DNA from: JBEKZQ01 sp049509675
GTDB taxonomy: Bacteria; Planctomycetota; Planctomycetia; Pirellulales; Thermoguttaceae
Direction of reading: 5' to 3'
Assembly (NCBI GenBank): GCA_049509675.1
Contig: JBEKZQ010000061.1
Location: forward strand, 1-17,852
DNA length: 17,852 nt
How positions within the stretch are numbered: the stretch's first letter is position 1; each line of letters opens with the position of its first letter. Position numbers and translations under genes: made by a program. The notes under the pieces were generated by a model. That model ran no database searches, was not told where the DNA came from, and worked only from the letters and a program-made list of their open reading frames with translations. Of this stretch, positions 7,799 through 16,222 are shown piece after piece.

Positions 7799-7827
7799 AT
7801 TCTAACCTGTCTTGAACCGGTTTGCCA
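7799..7827 (-). promoter_or_regulatory. Weak candidate promoter for the DoxX unit
   Basis: On the minus strand TAGAAT (7804-7799) is one base from the -10 consensus and lies 17 bp from TGGCAA (7827-7822), a poor -35. The -35 is also part of a small hairpin (7821-7839). Position just past the HEAT gene and before the DoxX gene is sensible, but the match is weak. Confidence 0.2.
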
Positions 7828-7852
7828 GAGGGCGGCAAATTTTTCGTAACGG

Positions 7853-8923
7853 CTACGGGGCGTGGACCGCGTGCAGGGCATCGGCGGCGGCGGCCTGGAC
7901 GGCCGGATCGCTGTCGTTGACCGCCTCGACCAGGGCTGCCTCGGCGGAGCGGGCCTCGGCGCCCAGCCGGCCCAAGGCCCGCGCGGCGGCGCGACGCACG
8001 ACGGCACTGGGGTGCTTCAAGGCCGGGGTCAAGGCGGACACGCCCGGAGAGCCCATCCAGCCCAAGGCCTCGACCGCCTCGCGGCAGACTTCCACCTGAC
8101 GGCCGGCCAAAACCTTCTTCAACGCAGGCAGTGCGGCCGGGCCGATCTGGCCCAGCGACCGGGCGGCCGCGCGGCGGACATCGGCGTCGCTATTGGCCAG
8201 CGCCTCGACCAACGCGGGAGTCACCTCCTCCGCATCGGCCCCCAAGCTGCCCAGCACAACGGCCGTCTGATAGGGCAGCGGATCGCGGCCCTGCCGCAGC
8301 ATGGCCAACAGCGCCGGCAAGGCCTTCGGATGCCGTTGGATCTTCCAGAGCGCCACGGCCACGTTCAGACGCACCATGGGGTCTTCGTCGCGGGCCGTCT
8401 TGAGCAACTCATCGACCGCCCCCCTTGCCGCCGGGCCGAAATTGCCCAACGCCTCGGCGGCGTTGCGGCGGACCGAATCGTGCTTGGAAGCGAGCATCTC
8501 GATCAGTTGCGGTATGGCTGGCTCCGCGGCGGGGCCGATCCGCCCCAGCGCCCAGGCCAGGGTGCCGCGGACGTACTCCTGCTCGGCCCGATTGGCCAGG
8601 GCTTTCTGCAAGGGCCCGACGGCCGTAGCGGCTTGCGGGCCAAGTTGCCCCAGGGCATAGGCGGCATAATAACGAACGCGGATGTCCGGATCGGTCAACT
8701 GGGACGCCAACTGCGCGGCGGTCGCTCCGCGATCGTCCTGCGCTTGGACCGGCGCGGCGGCCAGCGCCAATAGTAGTCCCGACACTAGCCCGAAGCGCAA
8801 GCAAGGGACCGGCAGTACGGACCCTCGCTTGCGCAAGCGTGCCACGGTTGGCTTGCCCAACCGTGCTTCCGCACTGCTGGGCGAGCCAGCAGCGGCACCC
8901 CATTGGAAAACAAGGAGATTCAT
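7853..8923 (-). CDS. Secreted HEAT-repeat protein
   Basis: About eight HEAT/PBS-lyase-like units of about 31-36 residues fill residues 70 to 356, each with the pattern D-x-x-VR-x-x-AA-x-ALG-x-LG. Such solenoids bind other proteins; no catalytic domain is present. Hydrophobic residues 43-60 followed by PVQA and QDD look like a signal peptide cleaved at about 61/62. The first ATG (8923) places 26 residues, mostly encoded by a dispersed repeat (8839-8900), before that signal. More natural starts are GTG at 8845 or TTG at 8800, though neither has a clear ribosome site. The gene begins 36 bp after the stop of the kinase-fold gene on the same strand and is probably co-transcribed. The fold is certain; the start is not. 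Confidence 0.85.
   Translation of the reverse strand: MNLLVFQWGAAAGSPSSAEARLGKPTVARLRKRGSVLPVPCLRFGLVSGLLLALAAAPVQAQDDRGATAAQLASQLTDPDIRVRYYAAYALGQLGPQAATAVGPLQKALANRAEQEYVRGTLAWALGRIGPAAEPAIPQLIEMLASKHDSVRRNAAEALGNFGPAARGAVDELLKTARDEDPMVRLNVAVALWKIQRHPKALPALLAMLRQGRDPLPYQTAVVLGSLGADAEEVTPALVEALANSDADVRRAAARSLGQIGPAALPALKKVLAGRQVEVCREAVEALGWMGSPGVSALTPALKHPSAVVRRAAARALGRLGAEARSAEAALVEAVNDSDPAVQAAAADALHAVHAP
8839..8900. repeat. Dispersed repeat, GTGCCACGGTTGGCTTG family (copy 1)
   Basis: The repeat begins GTGCCACGGTTGGCTTG, continues CCCAACCGTG, and has CACTGCTGGGC before ending in GGCACCC. It matches 14122-14202 at nearly every base of its first 45 positions. Its ends (GTGCC and GGCAC) are inverted, so the whole can fold. 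It overlaps the 5' end of the HEAT frame. Just left of it, at 8788-8835, there is further repeat-like sequence (CCGAAGCGCAAGCAAGGG, then GCTTGCGCAAGC). Confidence 0.8.
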
Positions 8924-8959
8924 GCCTACCGCTGTTTCTGGACCACTTGCTCTAGATCG

Positions 8960-11902
8960 TTACCCTCGTCCGCGGCGGGGGGTGATTGGCGCAATGCCGC
9001 CGCCGCCGGCCGGCGCGATGCGCTCCTCGCTGTCTGCATTGCCCGACGCTTTGCCGGCGGCGCCGGGCCTTGCGCCCCTCGTGGCCGATTGCCCCGCCGC
9101 TTGGCTGCCGTGGAACAAAGTCACGTCATGCTGCTGGCCGACATCCACAAAAACGCGGAAGTGGATCTTTCCGGTCTTGAGCAGATCGCCGTAAGCCGCC
9201 GTGAGGGCCTTGATCTTTTCGGGCACCTTCTTGATGACGTCGATTTCCTTCTGCGTTTCCGCCTTCATTTGGCCCTGGAGGCGAGAGAGCTTGGCCTCAT
9301 ACATTTTCCGCTGAGCGGCGGCCGTGGCAACGAACTGGGTGATGCCGCCCTCACTGAAGGGGATCAGGATTTTGCCCACCTGGCTTTGCATCTCGTCCGA
9401 CATATCGCAGAATTGCGTCATCTTGACGATGATCGCATTGCGCTGGCGCTCCATTTTCACGTACAACTCGACGTTGGGCGTCCCCTGCTTGCTCAGCAGG
9501 ATGCACAACTGTTCTTTGATCCCGATCGAGTTGGACTGGCCGCCCGCGTCCAACTTGTCTTCCAGGCCGGCCTCGGCGTGGGACTTGCTCTTGCCCGGCC
9601 GGGCCTTGGGCGACTTGGCGGCCGGCTTGCTGGTGTCATGCAGGACGCCGATCTGGCGCGGCGGGAAGGCCCCTTCAAAATCCTTGTCCGTGATTTCCAG
9701 CCGAAGCAGGGTCGGATCGGGGAGCGATTTTACCGGCAAGGACACCGCGCAACTGCCGTGGTCGAAATCGATCGCCAGCGCCTGCACGGCCTGCGCGGCC
9801 CGCAGCGGCACGAAGCGATCTTCGCCGCCCGCCGAAACCAGCAATCCGCAACTCCGCAACAAGTCGGGTTTCAACGATTGGGTCGCTTCGTCGGACCAAT
9901 GCCACAGAAGCTGCTGCTCCGGACTGAGCGACAGTTGTGCGATCTCGGCCGGCTCGTTCTTGCCTTTCGCCGCCTTGACGCTCCAGGTGCGTGCGCCGGC
10001 CTCGCCGGCCGGCTCGAGCTGGAAGTGGGGGCTGGTCTTGCCGAAGATGTCGCCGCCCAGCAGCTTGATGTCCAGCTTGGCGTCCTTCTCCAGGTGGATG
10101 GGCCCAAAAGAAACCGATTCCTTGCCCAACGGCGGCAACTCGACCGAGCCGGCCAGGCTGGAGAGCGGCTTGGGCGCATTCTTCTTCTTCTGCTCCTCTT
10201 GCTTCTTCCGCTCGGCCTCGTCCTGCTCCTTCTTCTTCCGCTCGGCTTCCTCCTTTTCCTTCTGCAGGCGGGCGGCCTCCTCTTTCTTCTTTCGCTCCTC
10301 CTCTTCTTGCTGTTTTCGCTGCTCCTCCTCTTTTTTCTTTCGCTCCTCTTCTTTCTTCTTCAGATCTTCCTGCGACTTGGCATCCGGCGTCGGCTTGGCA
10401 GGAGGCTCCTTTTTCGGCGGCTCCTTGGGCTCGGGCGTTTTCTCGCCCACCGGCTCCGGTTGCGGTTGCGGCTCGTGCTTGCCAGCAGACTCCCCGGCGT
10501 CCGTCTGCTTTTGGGGTTCGTTCGACTTGGCGACTTGCGCCGGCGGCGCATACGGTGCGTGGCTGCTGCTGAAGGCCCAGAAGACAAGCCCGCCGACGAC
10601 CGCCAGCAAGGTCAAAGCCATGCCGGCCGCGAGGGCCGCGACGGCGATGAGCCTTTTGGGCGACGCGCGGAGCCAGGCGATGGCCCGACTCCCCAGCGCC
10701 ACGAGGGCGGCGCCGGCCGCTGGCGCGGTCTTGGCCGGCGGGGCCTTCTCGGACTGTTCCGCGCCCTTTACGGCGGCGCCGGCCGCGGCGGCCGTACTCG
10801 TGGGCAGGGCGCTCCACCACTGCTCGCTCTGCAAATCGATGTTGGGCACGCTGTCTTCCTGAGCAACGGTCCCCAGTGGAACGGCCGCTTGCGGAGGCGG
10901 CTGCCAGGGCGCCAGGGCAGCGCCCACCTCCTCGGCCGATTGATACCGATCGGCCGCATTCTTGGCCATCATCTTCAGGCAGATCGCCGCCAACTCCGGC
11001 GGCGTGTCGGGCCGCTGCTGGCAGATGCCATCAGGCTCGGCGGTACGATGCTTGGCGATCCGCTCGGCGGCCGTCGCTCCGGAGAAGGGCGCATGGCCCG
11101 TCAGCAGAAAATACAACGTACAGCCCAAGGAATAGATGTCGGTGCGCTGGTCCAATTCCGCGCCCTCGATGGTCTGCTCGGGGGCCAGGTAATCGACCGC
11201 TTCCATCTCCTTCTCGCCGCTCGGTTCGGACGCATCGGCCGAGCGACCGGCCAAGCGGGCAATGCCCAGGTCGAGGATCTTCACCACGCCCTGGCTATTG
11301 ACGAGGATGGCCGACGGCTTCAGGCCGCAGTGCAACATTTTTCGGGCATGGGCGTGGCCCAGGCCGGCGGCGGCCTGACGGATATAGTCGGCGGCGCGGT
11401 CGAAGGGCAGTGCCCCCTCGCTTTCCACCATGCGTTGCAGGTCCAGGCCGTCGATATACTCCATCACGATGTAATAGCGATCGCCTTCGTTGTCGACGCT
11501 ATAGGCCTGTACGATGTTGGGATGGTCCAGGGCGGCGATGGCCCGGGCTTCGGCCAGGAAGCGTTGCAAGAGCGCCGGATCCTGACCAATCTCGCGGGAC
11601 ACGATCTTCAGCGCCACGCGGCGATTCATGGTCACGTGCTCGGCCAGAAAAACGCTCCGCATGCCGCCCCGGCCCAGCAGTTGGATGAGCTTGTACTTGC
11701 CCACGAACAGCCGCGTTCGCCCGGCCAGCAACTGGCCCGCCTGCCAGCGCGTGATCAGGCCTTCCCGCGCAATGAGGCGGGCGAAATTGGTCGGATCGCC
11801 GGCCTGCGGCGCGAGCTCCCGGGCGCGGGCCAACTGCTCGGCCGTGAGCAGTCCGCTCCGATCGAGCAGTGCCAGGAATTCTTCCACCGAATTGACGGAC
11901 AT
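8960..11902 (-). CDS. Membrane-anchored Hanks-type kinase-fold protein, predicted pseudokinase
   Basis: This 980-residue protein has an N-terminal helical region typical of planctomycete kinases (1-66, ending LITRWQAGQLLAG) and a kinase fold (about 69-333). The fold keeps the glycine loop GRGGMRSV (77-84), Lys99, Glu118, DLG (Asp211) and APE (240-242). The catalytic loop reads HCGLKPSA (191-198) instead of HRDxKPxN, so the catalytic Asp and the metal-binding Asn are both missing. A Pro/Ala linker leads to one membrane helix (418-446). Outside it lie a Pro-rich stretch, about 64 residues of almost pure Lys/Glu/Arg/Gln (512-575) and an unrecognised 400-residue region containing a second helical segment. 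ATG 11902 has GGGA 6 bases upstream; a GTG at 11914 is the alternative. It likely acts as a signalling scaffold with the downstream HEAT protein. Confidence 0.9.
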   Translation of the reverse strand: MSVNSVEEFLALLDRSGLLTAEQLARARELAPQAGDPTNFARLIAREGLITRWQAGQLLAGRTRLFVGKYKLIQLLGRGGMRSVFLAEHVTMNRRVALKIVSREIGQDPALLQRFLAEARAIAALDHPNIVQAYSVDNEGDRYYIVMEYIDGLDLQRMVESEGALPFDRAADYIRQAAAGLGHAHARKMLHCGLKPSAILVNSQGVVKILDLGIARLAGRSADASEPSGEKEMEAVDYLAPEQTIEGAELDQRTDIYSLGCTLYFLLTGHAPFSGATAAERIAKHRTAEPDGICQQRPDTPPELAAICLKMMAKNAADRYQSAEEVGAALAPWQPPPQAAVPLGTVAQEDSVPNIDLQSEQWWSALPTSTAAAAGAAVKGAEQSEKAPPAKTAPAAGAALVALGSRAIAWLRASPKRLIAVAALAAGMALTLLAVVGGLVFWAFSSSHAPYAPPAQVAKSNEPQKQTDAGESAGKHEPQPQPEPVGEKTPEPKEPPKKEPPAKPTPDAKSQEDLKKKEEERKKKEEEQRKQQEEEERKKKEEAARLQKEKEEAERKKKEQDEAERKKQEEQKKKNAPKPLSSLAGSVELPPLGKESVSFGPIHLEKDAKLDIKLLGGDIFGKTSPHFQLEPAGEAGARTWSVKAAKGKNEPAEIAQLSLSPEQQLLWHWSDEATQSLKPDLLRSCGLLVSAGGEDRFVPLRAAQAVQALAIDFDHGSCAVSLPVKSLPDPTLLRLEITDKDFEGAFPPRQIGVLHDTSKPAAKSPKARPGKSKSHAEAGLEDKLDAGGQSNSIGIKEQLCILLSKQGTPNVELYVKMERQRNAIIVKMTQFCDMSDEMQSQVGKILIPFSEGGITQFVATAAAQRKMYEAKLSRLQGQMKAETQKEIDVIKKVPEKIKALTAAYGDLLKTGKIHFRVFVDVGQQHDVTLFHGSQAAGQSATRGARPGAAGKASGNADSEERIAPAGGGGIAPITPRRGRG

Positions 11903-11958
11903 GGCTTTTCCCACACCGCGTCTTAGGATCTGGCGAGGAATAACTTCCGCATTTGGTC

Positions 11959-12015
11959 GTAAGACGGATTGCTAATCCGTCGCCGAACCGTGGACGGATT
12001 AACAATCCGTCCTAC
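11959..12015. repeat. Double-hairpin repeat GACGGATT...AATCCGTC
   Basis: Two hairpins, each with a perfect 8-bp stem GACGGATT/AATCCGTC and a 3-base loop, lie at 11963-11981 and 11993-12011. The blocks 11959-11981 and 11993-12015 are also inverted copies of each other with two mismatches, so the whole can form either two hairpins or one large cruciform. It lies 57-113 bp upstream of the kinase-fold start. Confidence 0.8.
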
Positions 12016-12113
12016 GGGATTCCGCCAAGCTGTTCTTCGCCAAATCCTTAGCGGTTTCTCATCCTCGGACAGGCTCTTAGTTTAACCGCTGAGCAGCAAA
12101 AAGCAAAGTAACC

Positions 12114-12147
12114 GTTCACGGGCGACTGTTCACGGGCGACTGTCCCG
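12114..12147. repeat. 14-bp tandem repeat joined to a dispersed repeat end
   Basis: GTTCACGGGCGACT is present twice in direct tandem (12114-12127 and 12128-12141). GTCCCGATTTTCGCC follows, resembling the hairpin arm at 1850-1864 read on the minus strand. This suggests a partial repeat element with a duplicated end. Confidence 0.7.
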
Positions 12148-12509
12148 ATTTTCGCCTGCCATACAGCCCTGCGGAACTGTATAACCATTCATACAGGCGT
12201 ATGAATCTTCATCTGCGCTTGCGCCCCCGCCGCGTTTTGCCCGGCAGGGCATGAAAGCGAAAGTCGGCACGCGCCGGCCAATAATCAGCAGTCGATTCAA
12301 TTCGCAGTCCCGCAATGACTTGCGCGGCTGCGCTCGGCAAGTTTCCACGGGCGAAATCCAGACCTTTTGCCCCCAGCGCAGCCATTGGTACGCCAGTTGC
12401 CTTACAACGAGTCGACTGTCCGGGGGAGCGATCGGTTGCGACTGTACCCGAGCCGTGCGGACGGCTACGCACCGCGCTTGCCCGAATCTTTTTGAAAAGG
12501 AAACAAGGT

Positions 12510-14096
12510 ATGGCCGACGATCGCACGTTGCTGGTAGTCGACGACGAGGAAGTCGTGTGCCTGGCATGTCGGCGGATATTCTCGCGGCAAGGCTTTCAGG
12601 TCGAGGCCCGCACCGATGCCCGGCAAGGCCTGGCACTGGCCACTGACAAGGACTACACGATCATTTTGTTGGACATCAAGATGCCCAACATGAACGGGAT
12701 CGAGTTCCTCGAGCGACTGCGGGAGAAGAAGCCCGACGTGCCGGTGCTCATCATCACCGGCTATCCGAGCATTCCCAACGCGGCCGCCGCCATGCGATTG
12801 GGGGCTTGCGACTACGTGACCAAACCGTTCACTTCCGAAGAGATCACCTGGGCCGTGCAGCGCGTGTTAAGCATGCAGCAGATCCTCAGCGGTGCGAGCG
12901 AAGCGACCGACGGCGAGGGCGAGCCGCTGGCCGCCCTGGGAAGCGAAGAGACGCTGTTCTGGGACGAGGCCTGGGTGCAGCTTGCCGTGGACGGCTCGGC
13001 CTCCGTGGGAGCGGTTCTGCCCGGCCTCCGCGGGGCTTCGATCACCGGCATCCGGCTGCCGCGGATCGGTGAAGTGGTGTACCAGGGTCTGCCTCTGGCC
13101 GGGGTGACCGTGGCGAACAAGCCGCCGGTGCTGATCCCCTCGCCCATTTCGGGCGTTATCGCAGGGGTCAACGAGTTGGTATCGCAGCGTCCGCGGCTGC
13201 TGGCCAGCGATCCGTGCGGCGAGGGTTGGATCGCTTGCGTCTGTTCGACGCGGCACGAGGAGATGGCCAACTGCAAGCCGCGGCGGCTCCTACTGGTCAA
13301 CGCGGACCGTTGTTCCGCCGAGCAGCAGTGCCAGAAACTGACGGCATTGGGGTGCCAGGTGCAGTCGATCGCCGGCCGCAGCGAATTGCTCGCGGCGGTG
13401 GCCGAGAACGCCGACCGCGTGATCTTCGTGGATGCGGCCTCCTTGGGCGACGAAGGCCCGGCGCTGGTCGAGCGGCTCAACCGCGAGGCCCCCCATGCGC
13501 GCGTCGTGGTGCTCGGCTCGGCCGGCGGGGTGGGCGAGGCCGCCTATCGCAAGCATAAGATATTCTATTACGCCGTCGAGCCCTTCGCCGACAACGAAAT
13601 CGCCGACATCCTGGTGGGCGTATTCCAAGGCCGCGAGAACCAGCCGGCCAGGAGCGAGCGGCAGAAAGGCCCTTCCGAACCGATCAGCAACATCTCGATC
13701 ACCAACCGCAACCTGCACAAGGTGCAATTGCTCTCCGCCCCCGGGCTGCTGTGGGGCAACGAAGGGCTCGGCCAGCGGATCGGCCAGAAACTCCTGGCGC
13801 AAATGTTCCCGGTCGTGGTCACGCCTGGCGAGACCCCGCTCACGCCCGCCAACATCCTCAAGGCGGCCGGGACCTGCGATCGGGTCATGGTGCTCCTGGC
13901 CCGCGACAGCGGCCTGTTGCCCGGCGGACTCGCCCGCGACACCAAACCCGAGTTCGACGTCGAGCCGGGCGAAGCGACCAGCCGGGTGACGATGCTCTCG
14001 GTCGAGCCGGACGCCCTGGGGGGGTTCGCCTGCCTGGACGCCCGCACCATTGCCGCCCTGGCCGACCATATCGTGTGGGACATGGCCTCCTACTAG
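12510..14096 (+). CDS. Multidomain response regulator: receiver, H-protein-like lipoyl fold, degenerate receiver, unknown C-terminal domain
   Basis: This 528-residue protein opens with a complete receiver domain (1-122): Asp11/Asp12, phospho-acceptor Asp55 in LLDIKMP, Thr83, and Lys105 in TKPF. Residues about 150-245 read like glycine-cleavage H protein: WVQLAVDGSASVG, then RIGEVVYQGLPLAG, SPISGVIAGVNE and DPCGEGW. Counting back from SPISG, Lys204 falls exactly where H protein has its lipoylated lysine, although the usual ESVK context is gone. Residues about 257-372 resemble a second receiver with Asp308 but EPF instead of KPF. Residues about 390-528 match nothing I recognise. ATG 12510 was chosen because the receiver starts there with AAGG close upstream; the frame is open earlier but that part does not look like protein. 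It is followed by a sigma-54 activator gene in the same direction. The stop codon lies in a repeat element. Confidence 0.88.
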   Translation: MADDRTLLVVDDEEVVCLACRRIFSRQGFQVEARTDARQGLALATDKDYTIILLDIKMPNMNGIEFLERLREKKPDVPVLIITGYPSIPNAAAAMRLGACDYVTKPFTSEEITWAVQRVLSMQQILSGASEATDGEGEPLAALGSEETLFWDEAWVQLAVDGSASVGAVLPGLRGASITGIRLPRIGEVVYQGLPLAGVTVANKPPVLIPSPISGVIAGVNELVSQRPRLLASDPCGEGWIACVCSTRHEEMANCKPRRLLLVNADRCSAEQQCQKLTALGCQVQSIAGRSELLAAVAENADRVIFVDAASLGDEGPALVERLNREAPHARVVVLGSAGGVGEAAYRKHKIFYYAVEPFADNEIADILVGVFQGRENQPARSERQKGPSEPISNISITNRNLHKVQLLSAPGLLWGNEGLGQRIGQKLLAQMFPVVVTPGETPLTPANILKAAGTCDRVMVLLARDSGLLPGGLARDTKPEFDVEPGEATSRVTMLSVEPDALGGFACLDARTIAALADHIVWDMASY

Positions 14097-14234
14097 TGGT
14101 CTGTCCAACTTGAGTTTACGGGTGCCACGGTTGGCTTGTCCAACCGTGTTTCCAGCACTGCTGGGCAAGCCGGGCGCCGACCGGAGGTTGGTCGTGGCAC
14201 CCAACCGGTAATGTCGAAATGGACAGACCACTAG
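14093..14234. repeat. 142-bp palindromic MITE-like element between the two regulators
   Basis: The ends are a perfect 15-bp inverted repeat, CTAGTGGTCTGTCCA (14093-14107) and TGGACAGACCACTAG (14220-14234). The pairing continues imperfectly inward to GGGTGCCAC/GTGGCACCC. The core 14122-14202 is a second copy of the GTGCCACGGTTGGCTTG repeat at 8839-8900. The element supplies the TAG stop of the upstream gene and ends 3 bp before the ATG of the downstream gene. It has no coding capacity, so any movement would need an enzyme supplied from elsewhere. Confidence 0.8.
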
Positions 14235-14237
14235 ATC

Positions 14238-15572
<1,335 letters not shown>

Positions 15573-15576
15573 AGAA

Positions 15577-15600
15577 TTGACAAAGGACAGTGGACAATGA
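15577..15600. repeat. Degenerate GGACAAT-type short tandem repeats
   Basis: After the NtrC-family stop codon the sequence runs TTGACAAAGGACAGTGGACA, a set of imperfect 7-bp units. It marks the boundary with the GC-poorer right end of the window. Confidence 0.4.
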
Positions 15601-15687
15601 AAGATGGACCGCTTTTCCGTCCCTGCGTTACAATCAAGGGGTAGTTCGAGTAGAGGACAGCGGCTTGGGCTTGCAGCGAGATTAGCG

Positions 15688-15942
15688 ATGGCAGACGACG
15701 TTGAACGGGAACTTTCCGGGAAGTACGGTATTGCCTCGGTGCTCGTTGTCTTGGGTGCTGGTATAATCTATTCCCTGATACGGCCGATACCACCACTGCG
15801 AGGCAGACAAGGCGTTCTCCTGCACGATCTGAGGACGATTGCAGAGAACGTGAATGCCTACCGGAGCGAACACCGCCGGTTGCCCGAACGGAAAATGGGG
15901 ATAAGTGCAACTATCACGGTTTCTTTGGTCCCACGCCAATAA
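15688..15942 (+). CDS. Small membrane protein, possibly a truncated pilin-like protein
   Basis: An 84-residue frame from ATG 15688. It has a membrane helix at about 13-31 (GKYGIASVLVVLGAGIIYSL) followed by LRTIAENVNAYRSEHRRLPE. That stretch resembles the part of type II secretion pseudopilins just after the helix, where proteins read 'ENAxxxYRxxxGRYP'. The last 15 or so residues are encoded by a palindromic repeat (15897-15956), which supplies the stop, so the original C terminus appears to have been lost. The frame is open back to 15604, but the upstream part looks non-coding. No strong ribosome site is visible. It could equally be a spurious frame; confidence is low. Confidence 0.35.
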   Translation: MADDVERELSGKYGIASVLVVLGAGIIYSLIRPIPPLRGRQGVLLHDLRTIAENVNAYRSEHRRLPERKMGISATITVSLVPRQ

Positions 15943-15956
15943 TTGGACTTATCCCC
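15897..15956. repeat. Palindromic repeat GGGGATAAGT...ACTTATCCCC
   Basis: Arms at 15897-15909 (GGGGATAAGTGCA) and 15944-15956 (TGGACTTATCCCC) pair over 13 bp with one mismatch. A run of C and the phrase GTATTGTGTCCCC follow, in the style of dispersed planctomycete repeats. It terminates the small frame at 15688. Confidence 0.6.
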
Positions 15957-16005
15957 TGCCCCCCAAAAATAAGTGAAACCAGTATTGTGTCCCCTCCCTG
16001 AAAGC

Positions 16006-16048
16006 CAGATTAAGCCCAGATTAAGATGATGAGTCCCGAGTGACTCGG
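16006..16048 (+). promoter_or_regulatory. Candidate operator: direct repeat plus palindrome upstream of the metallo-hydrolase
   Basis: CAGATTAAG occurs twice (16006-16014 and 16017-16025) with start-to-start spacing of 11 bp, about one helical turn. Eleven bases on lies the odd palindrome CCGAGT-G-ACTCGG (16036-16048). Both precede the metallo-hydrolase gene and could be protein-binding sites. No function is demonstrated. Confidence 0.3.
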
Positions 16049-16222
16049 CCGTACGGGGCGGGCAAGCGACGCAGTCCGATGAAGAAACAACCTCAGTGAA
16101 AATCGAGATTCCAAAAACGACGTTCATGGGCAAACCGATCGCGGGAGCTTACGAGCGAGTTCTCGCCGAGGAACGGAAGCGATCCGCGAACCCTATCCCA
16201 GGACAATCAACTGAAGAGGCTC

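Larger units (their letters stand above)
11903..12509. other. 607-bp divergent intergenic region
   Basis: This separates the minus-strand kinase-fold gene from the plus-strand response-regulator pair and should hold both promoters. It contains two repeat elements (11959-12015 and 12114-12147). The remaining 12150-12495 has frames open on both strands, but none has a ribosome site or recognisable protein features. No convincing sigma-70 or sigma-54 promoter could be picked by eye. Confidence 0.6.

Noticed and set aside
7821..7844. Hairpin followed by five T on the plus strand, like a terminator
   Set aside because: The genes on both sides are on the minus strand, where the T run precedes the stem instead of following it. 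The stem is only 6 bp.
8903..11926. A 1007-codon open frame on the plus strand with a Leu-rich, membrane-like stretch
   Set aside because: It is antisense to the kinase-fold gene. The Leu/Phe run near 10180-10370 is simply the complement of Lys/Glu codons in the charged helix.
12315..12509. A 65-residue N-terminal extension of the receiver protein
   Set aside because: The receiver fold starts at ATG 12510 with purine-rich sequence upstream; the extension lacks homology or a ribosome site.
12130..12636. A minus-strand frame in the divergent gap
   Set aside because: It overlaps the start of the receiver gene, includes repeat sequence and has no recognisable features.
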